A stretch of 27,987 bases of DNA. Origin: Falciphora oryzae. Taxonomy: Eukaryota > Ascomycota > Sordariomycetes > Magnaporthales > Magnaporthaceae. Location of the stretch: contig JNVV01000066.1 of the NCBI GenBank assembly GCA_000733355.1, positions 195,036 through 223,022 of the forward strand, written 5' to 3'. Both the position numbers and the translations under genes were made by a program. Positions 1-10,190 of this stretch are shown one piece after another (position 1 is the first letter of the stretch; the number at the start of each line of letters is the position of its first letter). A model generated the notes under the pieces. It made no database searches, was not told where the DNA came from, and saw nothing but the letters and a program-made list of their open reading frames with translations.

Positions 1-34
1 ACACACAACACAACTTTCTGCATCTAAGGCCACA

Positions 35-1798
35 ATGACAGACTGGGCAGCCGAGCCAATTCGTCTGGAAAACTCCGGCATTCGGCAACTGCAGGCCGTA
101 GTCCGGCAGCTCCGCGACAAACTACCAGGAAATCTCGGGCGCAACACCCCCATCGTCTTGGGTGAGGCCCCCCATATGCTACGACCTTGTTTAAGGAATC
201 TTATTAACGACGGCGTCTAGTTCCTGGGTTCAGCGCATGGGGCCAACCCCTCCTCGGCGCAGTGAACTACTTTGGTGGTTTCTCGGACCTCGCCTCGGCC
301 CTCCAGAATGAAGGGTTCACCGTTATCCAAGTTCGCCTTAGCCCGCTCTCAAGCAACAGAGAACGGGCTTGCGAGGTCTTCCATCAGCTCACGAATATTA
401 ATGTCGATGCTACTGGTGTAGGAAAGTAAGTCCGACACGTCGTCTCCCGTTTAACGTCTCGCGCGGATCTAACAAGGCCAGTGGCTTTGATATACCAGGA
501 GCGAGACCCCCGACGTTGATTCCCGTCAACTACGGAAACCTTCCGCTACACCCTACGTCAGCACTATTGCGGCCGGCCCCGCATACTTGGCAGGCGGTTG
601 TCTATGGCGCGCTCCCGCCGTCGTGGCGATGGAGCATCGACAACAGGGTCACCTTCATATGCCACTCTCAGGGAGGCACGACCATCCGATGCCTCCTCCA
701 CCACCTGTCTGGCAACCCTGACGGCCTCCCACTGTTTCCCAAAAACGATCAGCGGGCTCGGGCCAAGGCTGTCATCACCTTGGGCACCCCGCACAAAGGC
801 ACCACTGTTACCGACGTAGTACAGGTAAGCACCCCACGCCTCGACATCTCTCTTGCCACAGGACACTCTAACCCAATTGCCAGTCAATCCTCGGGGGCGA
901 CCCCAACTTGAATGCGGTCATAGACTTCGTCACCTCCTGCTCCTTTGCCGCACGCCAAGACCGTGTCTACGACCTCGGCCTCGACCACTGGGGCTTCACC
1001 CGCGACGGCCAAGAAACCTACCAGACGATGCGCCAACGCATCGGCCCTGCCGTCGTGGACTGGTTCAACGGCACAGTTAACGGTCTGCACGACAACAGCA
1101 GGCCTGGCGCAGACGCTTTCAACGCGCTCCCTGCCCTGCCCCCGGCCCCAGTCTACTTCTTCACCATGGCCTTCCGCGCAACAATCCCCTTCCCCGACCG
1201 CAACCTCACTCGCCAGGACATCAATGGGTTTTTGAATCTATTCCCATTGGGCAACATTGCCAACTTCCTGGGTTTTCCCGTCGCGGCTACCACCGGCCAG
1301 GCAGTCCTCCGGTGGCTGGGATTAGCTCCCCCGCTACAGGCCGTTGTGGCGTGGATGACCAACGTCGCCAACCGCCATCTCGGCGCGATGGGATACTTCT
1401 CACAGATTCCACAGCCAGGATCGCAGATTCCCCGCCCGGATATGTTGCCCGTGATCGCGCCGTTTGCGTATGGCATGGCGGGGCAAAGCGTGGGCCGGTG
1501 GGTCGCAAATGATGGGATTGTGAATACCGTGTCGATGGATGGTCCGCCTGGACGTGTTCGTGGGGCGGCGGAGTTCGCCCAGGCGTACCCGGGACAGGCG
1601 CGAGGGCCATTCTGGCATTTTGGGTGCAATGACACCATTGATCACGCGGATCAGCTGGGGGTTTTTACAGATCCTGTTACGGTGAGTGATCTCCTGTTTG
1701 ATTTATTGTGATGATAACACGGGATAGCTAACATAAAGTAGAACGCGGAGGTGAAAGTCATGTACATGCTGCTCGCGGAGTTGGCATACCGCATTTAG
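35..1798 (+). CDS. Triacylglycerol lipase, alpha/beta hydrolase (bacterial family I.5-like), 5 exons
   Basis: Predicted ester hydrolase acting on acylglycerols. I join exons 35-161, 221-425, 482-824, 884-1681 and 1742-1798. The four GT-AG introns (162-220, 426-481, 825-883, 1682-1741) are 56-60 bp, and the spliced frame is 510 codons with no internal stop. Exon 1-2 joining gives PIVLVPGFSAWG, the oxyanion-loop strand. Exon 2 has PLSSNRERACE, typical of family I.5 lipases. The nucleophile elbow is CHSQGG (Ser173, codon 666). The Asp is in NDGIVNTVSM (Asp435, codon 1511) and the His in TIDH (His479, codon 1643). YDLGLDHWG matches the family's zinc-side Asp segment, but the His pair that completes that zinc site in Geobacillus lipases is not apparent. 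The frame is still open upstream of ATG 35 to the window edge and no signal peptide is seen, so an upstream first exon is possible. Not obviously RIP-damaged despite lying about 200 bp from a RIPped nest. Confidence 0.88.
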
Positions 1799-1996
1799 CC
1801 GTAAAGAGGTATTAATAATATAAGGTCCAAATTGGGGCTTTGCAGCACGATCATAGTGGCCAGCAGGGTCACGGTTAGTTGGATTAAGCTTTGACAAACG
1901 CTATAAAGAGCGCTGTCGGGGCTCCAAGCTTAGTGGGTGGAACAGGCTTGTATTGCAGTTAAGGGGCGTCAACAATCGCTTCCCTTATATACCCAC

Positions 1997-2803
1997 TGTA
2001 ACAGGTTTCGACTTTGCTATAGCAAGCTACAGCAGTGTTAAGCCTGGAATGGGGGGTTCTTTCAAGGAGATTTCAGAGGTCCAGCAGCTTAACAGTCTGT
2101 AACAAGGGGTCAAAGACGGCTTGGAGAAAGAATCTCTAGATTGCAGATAATCTTTCTATGGGCTCAAGAGATGCTTGAGGAGGAAGGAATCTTTCGTGAA
2201 GGACATAGGAGATGGCAGGGTTTATATAGACCCTTTGTGATCCGTGCGAAGTATCGAGTACATGATTCACACTGCCTTCCGACCTTCACCGCTTGGCCTT
2301 AGGGCCGTTGACCGCCTATGCGGGTCTTCGACCCTCCGTGAGGCCGACTCGTGATGCCGACTAGTTAGGTCCACGGGTTCTTCCGTGTGACACAGTCGTA
2401 TTCGTGCAGGGCTAAGCCAGTTTATGGTAATGGGTAGGTAGAAATAAAAAAACGATAGCTTGCTTTCCAAACACCCTTTTTAGCGGGTCCTCCGGGCCCT
2501 TTTTATACCTGGCCGTTCGGCCGTCCTTTTGTTGCCGTCGGCACGCCTCCTCCTCTACGGCGTCCGTACGGGGTTGGTTATGCTTTGTCCTTTTATTAGG
2601 GTTTGGAGCTTGAGCGCGCTTTAACCGGGCTGAGCGTCCGTATTTGCGGAGGCTAACCAGCATACGTGTTATAAAGTTGAACTTTTTTAATCCGCTCGTT
2701 TTTTAGGGCTTGCGCCCTTCCAGCTACCACCCGGAATCTTCCTTTAAAGCTACCGGTAGCGGTTTTTAAAGCTGCTAATTATGGTTTTGTTTAGGGTGTT
2801 ACA
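1997..2803 (-). repeat. LTR of an old Ty3/gypsy-like element (family B), split by a solo LTR
   Basis: Begins TGTAACAGG and ends GTGTTACA. Without the nested insertion (2098-2392 plus one 5-bp duplication) it is 507 bp and aligns along its length with the cleaner copy at 15255-15756. Flanks (cccac left, attat right) do not match, so this is not a simple solo LTR. On the minus strand the inner flank reads AAAAGGGGGATAAT immediately before TGTAACACC, a polypurine tract. This makes it the 3' LTR of an element whose body lies at higher coordinates. Many C->T changes relative to the 15255 copy indicate RIP. Confidence 0.8.
2098..2392 (-). mobile_element. Solo LTR, family A (295 bp), TSD CAGTC
   Basis: Reverse complement of the 295-bp unit at 12959-13253, with only about five differences. 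On the minus strand it runs TGTCACACGG to CTTGTTACA and contains a TATA-like CTATATAAACC. It is flanked by cagtc at 2093-2097 and 2393-2397. Removing it restores continuity with the family B LTR. No internal coding sequence is present, so it is a recombination-derived solo LTR inserted into an older LTR. Confidence 0.92.
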
Positions 2804-3270
2804 ATTATCCCCCTTTTAAAAAAAGCTGTTTTCGGCTTCCAATTTTCCTTTTTTTCCTAGTGCAACGACAAGTTTTCGTGGATTCGCAAAAGCGCTAACA
2901 GTTGTTCTTTTTCGTTTAAAAGTGAGCGCTAGTTTTTAATAAAACTTTTTTAAAAAAAATAACCAATTCGGCGGTATTAGGTATTTTTTTTCCTTATTAT
3001 TTAGCTTTATATTTTAAAGCTTTCAGGTTTTTTGGTTCCTTTTGTTCCGGGCTTTTTAAAAGGTTCGTACTTTCGTAGGTGCGCCGCGAAAGTGCTTTTT
3101 AAGCTCCTAAATGTTATATTTTGCCAGCTAGTTTTTTTATTTAATTAGGTAGTATTTTTTGCTTCGGATTTGTTTTCCATGCCGTATTTTTTCGATTTCC
3201 TATTTTCTTTTTTAGTTATTTTCGTATTTTATTGTAAGTAGCAGCATTTCGTTTTTTTTTATTTTTTAAT
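2804..3270 (-). mobile_element. RIP-degraded interior of the family B retroelement, left part
   Basis: Very AT-rich, TA-dense sequence directly inside the polypurine tract of the family B LTR. No readable protein survives in any frame. It is interrupted at 3271-3275 by the target duplication of the younger gypsy element and should resume at 9241. Assignment rests on position and composition only. Confidence 0.5.
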
Positions 3271-3275
3271 AGTGT

Positions 3276-3490
3276 TGTTACGGCCAGACTAATGGAGGCA
3301 CGCTGGCCTTGCATTAGCGCTATGAACGAAGATTCTACACTGAAGAGAGGGGAAAGGAAAAGGCGCTGGTCGCGCCGGCGCGACTCGCGCCTGAAGTTGT
3401 CGCGAGTCCTCTCTATGGCTTGCGCTTTTGCGCCTGCCCCACAGTTGTGGCGGTGCCACTGGACGTCTGGTTCGTGGCGGAACCGTCACA
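3276..3490 (-). repeat. 3' LTR of the gypsy element
   Basis: 215 bp with TGT/ACA ends. It differs from the partner at 9021-9235 at nine positions by my alignment, all transitions. The adjoining inner sequence is the polypurine tract on the minus strand. Confidence 0.95.
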
Positions 3491-3659
3491 CTACCCCCTC
3501 CCAAACCTCGTATCGCGAATGCCGCAAGCGATGCGAGCTGGCAGTTAGATATGGCGTACCAATTTACGCCGTCCTTTCGCCGTAATTTTAACCGGCACGT
3601 TGTTGTTAGGATGCTTTGGGTCAAAACGGTCTTCGGCTGTTGCGCGCATTTATTCCGCC

Positions 3660-5000
3660 AATCGTTTCGGTAGGCCATCTGCCTTTGGATATAACTTGTG
3701 AAAATTATTTAAAGCTACCGGGGAGTTTTTAAAGTTCGCGGCGGGATACCAAATGTTATTTGGGTCGTAACCCCGCCAGGCTGCTTGGTACTGTAACTGG
3801 CGTCGTAACACACGTAAGCGTTCGATTCGTTCGACTTCGAATTCGGCCTCTCCGTTAACGTCCTCTAACGGAAGCGGAATCTAATGCTACTAAAGCAGCG
3901 GGTTTGTAAATGCTTTGCGAAGGCGATCGGCGTGAAACAGGTTCTTAATTTTGTAATTACCCGGCAAATCGAAAACATAGCTATGCCCTTTCACCTCGAG
4001 GATGCGGAAAGGTCCTGCGAACAGTAAGTCTAGCCGGGCCGTTGGAGCGGCCGTTAAAAAGCCCTTTTTTTTGAGAAACACTAGGTCGTTAACGTTAAAA
4101 TCCACCGGCTTACGTTTTTTATTCGCTTAATTCTTTTGCCGTTTCTGTGCAGCTGTCGCGCGTTGCTTTGCCAAATCCTGGACCCTTTTAATACGTTTGA
4201 CGAGGTCGCATGCACGTTTCTTTGGGTCAAAACCATCGGTTAATACGTCGAAATCAAGCGAAAAGGGGTTTTTCGCATCCTTGCCCATTATTACCCGAAT
4301 CGGAGCTATGCCGATCGTCGAATGCTACGACAAGTTGTGGGCAAAATTTAACGCGGGGATGTAATTGCTCCAATTCGATTGGTATTTGTTAACGTAAAAG
4401 CGTAGCTTTTAATCCAGCTTTTAGTTGGTAATCTTTACGGCACCTTGCGTTTGCGGATAGAAAGCTAAGCCGTAACGATATTTGGTGCCTATTAAAAAGT
4501 TGATCTTTGCTATAAACTTCGAAATGAACGGTTTTGCGTTATTACTAATCCAAACGAGCGGGACGCTAAAAAAACGGTAAAGGTAGCGATAATACCGCCC
4601 TACTAACATCTCGGCCGTATCGGACTTCTTTTTTGCAATCGTAGCGATAATGCGATTAAATTTGCAGATAAATACCCAGATATAGTCGTACCTTCGCTCG
4701 TCTTGCGGCATATCCTTGCCGTCCACTACCACCTGGTTTTAAACACTTAACGGGATTGGCAATGGATAAAGCAAACCAGGTGTTTTGTCTCGGGGTACCT
4801 TATTGCGCCGGCAGTCGTAACAGTTGCGGACATAGCGTCGGATGTCAACCTTTATATTAGGCTACTAGTAGTCCTTTTGTACCGCTTTAATGGTCTTGTT
4901 CTGTCTCCTATGTCCGAAAATTGGAGGCGCATGCCTGTCCCGAATAAGTGCTATGCGCAGGAAAATTTTGCCGTCTTGTGTCTGTTCCGGCACAAACATT
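3660..5000 (-). pseudogene. Gypsy integrase core and C-terminal chromodomain (dead)
   Basis: C-terminal part of pol, which would join cDNA to host DNA and target it to chromatin. Around 4421-4732 the integrase core reads WISNNAKPFISKF, where the family has a catalytic Asp (SD-x-G/A-x-x-F) now Asn, followed by FYPQTQG, the degenerate HPQTDGQ segment. Around 3890-4105 lies the C-terminal SH3-like part (FNVNDLVFLKK...GPFRILE). Around 3690-3860 a chromodomain is readable: EFEVERIERLRV...YQAAWRGYDPNNIWYPAANF. Several in-frame TAA/TAG codons interrupt it. The cluster of stops after the SH3-like part (near 3884-3893) separates it from the chromodomain. Function is lost; family assignment is firm. 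Confidence 0.88.
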
Positions 5001-5299
5001 TTGCTATGCTAAAGGCCCAATTGCTAGGCGGCGTTTTTTTTTCGGATAAGGTTAGCAAGGTCGGCACCTTGCGGAATGTCTGGCTCGGTCCATGCTACCG
5101 CTGCAATCGTTGGCTGGATTTTTTTTAAAGGGATTAAGGCTATAGTACGTTCCTCCAACTCCTTAGCTTTAACTATTAGCAGCTTTGTTGTTTTGCGGGA
5201 CAGTGCGTCCGCACCGATGTTTTGTTGTCCTGGCCGGTAGGTGAAGGTGATATTAAAGTTCGATAAGAAGTTTGCCTACCGGATTTGCCGAATTAAAAG

Positions 5300-7480
5300 G
5301 ACCTTTTTTTACGAGTAAAAGGCTAGGGCCTAATGGTTTGTAACGACGAAAAACTTCATTCCAAAAAGTTCGGGATAATAGTGCTTTAGTGTTTGCACCA
5401 TTGCAAGCAGTTCTCGGTCTTGGATCGGGTATGCTCTTTTAACACTGTTTATTAACTTAAAAAAGTAGCCCACTAGCTTCCAATCCCCGTTGTTTTGCTC
5501 TTGCCAGATCACACCACCTGTCGCGTTGCGAGAAGCGTTAGTTTCGACTCGTGTGGGCTTTCCGGGGCGGAAAAATGCCAGGACTGGTGCTTTATAAGCC
5601 AGTTGTTTTAGCTTGTTAAACGCCTCAATCTATTTAAAGCCGATGTTAAATGGCGCATCCTTTTTTAAAAGCCGGTTAAAGGGTTTAGCTGCACTGCTAA
5701 CGTAATGATAAAATATACGCACGTAATTGCACAATCCCAAAAAAGACCGGATAGCTGTTTTGCTATATAGGTCCTTAACCTGCCACTCCTGGATCGCTTT
5801 CGTCTTTTCCGGGTCGATGCTCACCCTTACTTAAGCTTCGAAGGTAACACCCAGGTAATTGACCTTTTTCACGTTAAATTTCGACTTTTTAATATCGCCC
5901 TAAAGCTTAGCTTTAAACAAACGGAATATAACCTTTTCGATATACTGCTAATGCTCCTCCTCTGTCTCCGAATAAATTAATACGTCGTTAGCGTAAGCGC
6001 TCGCAAAGTAATCCAACAATTCGTTAAATTAGCAGTTAATGTAATTTTGCTACCAAATTGGGCCGACCTTAAGCCCGAATGGCAAAACCTTCCATTAAAA
6101 AGTGCCCTGCCGCGTCCGAAAAGCTGTAAGGTATTTGGAAGCGTCGGCTAAACGAAGACGCTAAAAGGTTTAGATGATATCGATAATCGTAAGGTGCTTG
6201 GCATCTTTGCACTTAAAAAGTGTCCCTGCGAGGTCTGGTGCTCGCACAATCCGGTTTTTAAAAAATCGGTTCCGCTAACGGTAGTTAATGCAAAAACGAC
6301 GTGCATTGGGATTTAGGTTATGCGGTTTCGGCACGAATAGCACCGACGCCGCCTTATCTCCTTCCAGCGTCCTTTCGATGAAGCCGAGCTTAAGTAGCTT
6401 ATCGACTACCTCCTTTTCGAAGTCCAAAAACTGGATTGGGGTTTAAAATACCGGTGGTAAGCCTTCCTTAAGCTTGTTCTGGTCCAATTCCAATACCACG
6501 TCCTTCCTTAGCCGATAAAGTGGCAAGGTATTTGCTTATCTTTTCGAAAAAAAGCCTTCCAAATGTTTCAACTATAGCGGCAGCTTTTCGCGCACGAGTT
6601 CGATATATTCGGGATCCTCGTTTAGTGGGAAGGGAATGTATTCCCCGGTATATATCTTCCAATCCTTATCCGTCTTTCCCACCGAACCAATGTTAATAAT
6701 CGGCAAATTTTTAGGGCTATCGTCAAAAAAGATTGGCTCGGTCGGCATACAATTAGCCATTTAGGTCTATCGCTTTCGACGGGGGTCTTTTTGCATTTGT
6801 TACACGATCGCGTTAATAATCGTCTACCCTTCCTCTCGATTTGGGCAATCGTTAAGCTTAGGTTCCTCAAACCTCACAATCTTCTTTTTCTTAGGTCCGG
6901 TAAAATCGTTTTTTTTCCGCGACCGCTAAAGGATTTGATATCGCTTATAGTTCTAATTAATAAAACGATCCCGCTGGTCTGCGTCTGCTTGCACCTGCGG
7001 ATTGATTTTTTCGCCGATTTAGCAGGGCGGAAGCAACTCAATCGCTAGCGAATACTTAGCCAAAGCGGGTCGGTCGTTTAGTTAAACCATTTCCCGGTTA
7101 AAGCAATCTAGTAGGACATAATGCTTAGAAAGCCAGTGGAAATTAATAAAAACGTTATACCTTATATTTGTAACCTAAAAAATCTGGTTTGGGAACCGTC
7201 TGCTATTAATCTTAAAGGTCGAAATTATCTTTATTGTTACCTTCCCTGCTATTTGGCGGCGATAATCCTAAAGCTAAATCGGTTGTTTAAATTTAACGAT
7301 CCTAGCTTTTAATTTTCGTTAGGCCCTGGTAGCTATAGCTGGGCTAACTAGTAAGTTTATGTCTGCTCCTGTGTTACATAGCCCTTTAACGCGGAAACTA
7401 ATCCCATTTACCTGTACGAAAGCGGTTTTAATGAACGAAAACATTAATTGACTTTTAACTCGGGCTAATATAAATATAAA
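5300..7480 (-). pseudogene. Gypsy protease, reverse transcriptase and RNase H (dead)
   Basis: Central pol. The aspartic protease motif at about 7350-7390 reads GLCNTGADINLL, with Asn where the catalytic Asp of DTGA belongs (codon 7373-7375). The RT runs roughly 5640-6500 with YLNAFFKNRI, the palm region, and YANDVLIYS at 5984-5995, where the first metal-binding Asp of YADD is Asn. RNase H follows with VETNASRNATGGV and FFVVTNH, again Asn for catalytic Asp. A long poorly conserved linker (about 6770-7300) separates protease from RT. All these D->N changes are GAC/GAT->AAC/AAT after a T, the RIP context. Multiple TAA/TAG codons are scattered through the frame. Confidence 0.92.
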
Positions 7481-7499
7481 AACTACCGTAAAAACTTCC

Positions 7500-8613
7500 G
7501 GTAGTCCTACTCTTTTCCTAATTCATCCGACGAAAACGATTCGGCTTCCAATCCCTTTTTGCTTTGCCTAATTCCAATTACAGCAACCTTGCTTCGGTTT
7601 GGGCAGTTTTTGGAAAGGTGCCGCTCGCTACACGTAAAGCATGTACCAGTTTTAATATAAGCCTTACGCTTTGCCGGAGTTAAAGCTTTGCTATCTTTCG
7701 AGTTAAAAGTAGCTAAATTGCTATCCCTATCTTTCCGTTAATCGTTTTATGCCTTATTTCGGGGTAGTAATTTGCCGTTACTTTTGGGTCTGTTACGGTT
7801 GCTCCGTTAACCAGCTTTACGCTCGCTAGTTTTTTTGTAGTATCGCTTTTGGCTATAAACTGCATTGGCGACGTTTTTGCTAAAAACCTCGTAATTAATA
7901 TCCGGGTTTTAAGCATCGGTAAACAGCCGAAAGTTAAAGTTCGGTAAAATGTACTCCCATAAAGTCATCTTTATATCGGCTACGGCAATATTAGCTATTT
8001 AAGCTAAGTTATTAAAGCTAGCTAAAAACACGTGGATATTTGTGTCTTTAGTTAGGTCGTACTTCAGCTTTGCAAATTTGGCTTAAGCGGCCGAAATTTG
8101 GTTTAGGTTATAGTAGGTCGCGTTTAGGACTTAAACCATTTCAGCAACAAACGAGAATGGGTTATTATCCGATAGGAGTTGTAGTTGCAATACCTTTAAT
8201 AGGCCGCCTTCGAAATACTCTATCAATTTATTTATCCGGCTTTTCTTCGTCCGGAAGGTTTCGTTATTTTCTTCAAACTTGTTAGCCACGGTTTTAACCT
8301 ATAAATCAAAGGTTTTTTTGTCGCCTTTAAAGATTTTAGGCGCGACGCCTCGTTTTTTAGCTTTATTATTATAGCGGGGATTTGCGCTTTTTGCAATCGG
8401 TCCGTACGGTTTAAACACGGGGTTAGCGGCTTAACTAGTTGGAATAAACTGGGTACCCCCGAAAACATTATCGGCGGGCGTCGCTTCCCGGGTTTGGCGG
8501 CTTCTTCCACTATTAGCTAATTGCGTTTGCAGCGCTGCAATTATATCTTTTAGTTTTTAAACCTCCGTAGCGGAAATGCCGGCTGCGGCAACGTTCTGCC
8601 TATTGTTACCCAT
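7500..8613 (-). pseudogene. Gypsy gag with CCHC-like zinc knuckle (dead)
   Basis: Structural capsid/nucleocapsid protein of the gypsy element. I place the start at the ATG whose complement is 8611-8613 (MGNNRQNVAAAG), because the frame from there runs, with several TAA/TAG interruptions, to the zinc knuckle CFTCSERHLSKNC near 7615-7655. The knuckle has three rather than four residues between the second Cys and His. Capsid-like segments such as FSKNVANAVYSQKRYYK are readable between stops. The stops are consistent with CAA/CAG->TAA/TAG on the coding strand. The 5' leader to the LTR spans 8614-9020. Confidence 0.8.
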
Positions 8614-9020
8614 CTCTTACTCCGGACCGGGTTTTAGTCTAACGGTAGACGGGACGTTATCGGATTTTTTGGAGTCACTATAGTCGGCCGATAAGCTGCT
8701 GTTACCGGCTACAGTAATTAATTTTGCGTAAAGCGCTGTCTAAACCTCGGGGTTCTGGGGCGGCGCTATTTGGGCCGCGGTTTTTGAATAAAGTCGAGCT
8801 GACTGGCGATTCGTGGAAGGATAGCGTTTTTATTTGGACATTAGCTGGTCCGATCCTAATTCTAACGCTTAATTAAGCCCCGACGGTGTCTGGCGTCGGT
8901 CTGGTTTTGGGTTTTGGGTTTTGGATTGGCGAATTGATTTGCGTCGCGCGCCGCCGCGACGTAAAGGAAAGGTGCCTATTTCTGGATCGCCGGCAGGCGA
9001 TTCAAATGAGTGTAAAATTG

Positions 9021-9235
9021 TGTTACGGCCAAACTAATGGAGGCACGCTGGCCTTGCATTGGCGCTATAAACGAAGATTCTACACTGAAGAGAGGGGAAA
9101 GGAAAAGGCGCTGGTCGCGCCGGCGCGACTCGCGCCTAAAGTTGTCGTAAGTCCTCTTTGTGGCTTGCGCTTTTGCGCCTGCCCCACAGTTGTGGCGGTG
9201 CCACTGGACGTCTGGCTCGTGGCGGAACCGTCACA
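9021..9235 (-). repeat. 5' LTR of the gypsy element
   Basis: 215-bp partner of 3276-3490. It is followed on the plus-strand side by agtgt (9236-9240), the target duplication matching 3271-3275. Confidence 0.95.
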
Positions 9236-9240
9236 AGTGT

Positions 9241-9530
9241 ACCGTTTAAAGTATTATACGGGAATAACGTCGTAAAGCCGGCGGTAATGCTTAAAAAATG
9301 CTAAACGGTAAATTTATTAACCAATACGTTCAGTAATCCGGAAGGGACTGATTTATTTAAATGCTAACTTTTTATTTTTTAAACGCAGGTTTTTCGCAAA
9401 CATTTTAATTAAATTTTTAATTGCGAACTATATAGGGATGTAGTTTTTATTATAATATTTAACTAACTATTTTTATATTTGTAGTAACGTTTTTTTAAAC
9501 TTTTTGCGCAATATACAAAATCGTTCGTGT
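9241..9530 (-). mobile_element. RIP-degraded interior of the family B element, right part
   Basis: AT-rich sequence resuming after the gypsy target duplication, with composition like 2804-3270 and no readable protein. No second family B LTR is found beyond it, so the older element is probably truncated. The right boundary is a composition change near 9530, not a motif. Confidence 0.4.
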
Positions 9531-9836
9531 TAAAAGAACTAATGTATTTAGCTAAAGCTGGGTGTATAGACCCAGCCTACCTTGTACTACCCTCTTTGGA
9601 TTATTTACCTTGTACTGTTGTGGGGTTGTGCACAGGAATAGCGAGCAGGGCCTATAGCGTGCCTAAAGGTAGCTTACAGCACTTACAGCACCTACTAGAA
9701 GCCTATAGGTAGCCTGTAGCCCCTGTGGGATGCCTAAGCACCCAAGTCAGCCGTTGTGGGTCGCACTGACTCGCCTACCCTGCACATGTACCCTGCACAA
9801 AATTAATTAGGAGTTAATTTGCACAAGTTAGATTTG
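9531..9836. other. Unassigned sequence with a 7-bp hairpin
   Basis: No gene recognised. It contains a perfect hairpin GCTGGGT-GTATAG-ACCCAGC at 9557-9576 and short repeated words (cagcactta, agcctataggtagcctgtag). It may be non-coding debris of a retroelement. It does not fold as a tRNA by eye. Confidence 0.4.
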
Positions 9837-10190
9837 GAAAGAGAGAAAGAGAGAGAGAGAGAGAGTATATTTAACGTCATTATATCGGGATCTACCAGTC
9901 CCTGCCTCCTAAGGGGCATATGACGTGCTAGCGCTACCTAAGCTTGACACTAGGCTACATGTTGCTATTAAAGCGGCTAATAAATTAAACCCGAAGGCAT
10001 ACGGAGGTCGGGCCGCATTCCGGCGCTCCTTGTTAGTGAGCGGGCGATCGGCAGCAAGGCGTATGTATACGCCGGGGCGTTGTGAAGCGCTGCGGGTGGT
10101 AGTAATGCGTTCGGCCGGCGAGTGTGCCGGAAAAGGGGTAAGGCCGGGTTTGGGCAGGGAGGTCCTCGGGGCCCCCCCTGGGCCCGGCCG
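9837..10190 (+). repeat. Dispersed repeat C, copy 1 (coding remnant)
   Basis: Begins with a (GA)n tract, then TATATTTAACGTCAT, and continues as a copy of the reverse complement of 25235-25583. A reading frame is conserved between copies: ALPKLDTRLHVAIKAANK here versus TLPKLDTRLYVAIEAANE there, then GGRAAFRRSLLVSG in both. Just upstream the CAA of copy 2 (AS-Q-GAYDV) is TAA here, a RIP-type nonsense change. The differences preserve the frame over this core, suggesting an old mobile-element or multicopy-gene ORF. Family not recognised. Confidence 0.7.

Larger units (their letters stand above)
3276..9235 (-). mobile_element. Complete Ty3/gypsy chromovirus retrotransposon, RIP-inactivated
   Basis: 5960 bp bounded by 215-bp direct LTRs (3276-3490 and 9021-9235, both TGTTACGG...CGTCACA on the plus strand) and an exact 5-bp duplication AGTGT at 3271-3275 and 9236-9240. 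Coding order on the minus strand is gag (zinc knuckle), protease, reverse transcriptase, RNase H, integrase, chromodomain, which is Ty3/gypsy order with a chromovirus tail. A polypurine tract (minus-strand GGGAGGGGGTAG) abuts the 3' LTR at 3490. I see no obvious tRNA-3'-end primer site next to the 5' LTR. Dozens of TAA/TAG codons and Asp->Asn changes at catalytic positions mark RIP. It sits inside an older element. Confidence 0.95.

Noticed and set aside
9557..9576. tRNA or terminator hairpin
   Set aside because: A lone 7-bp stem with no cloverleaf, A/B box or T-tract; left as an unexplained hairpin.
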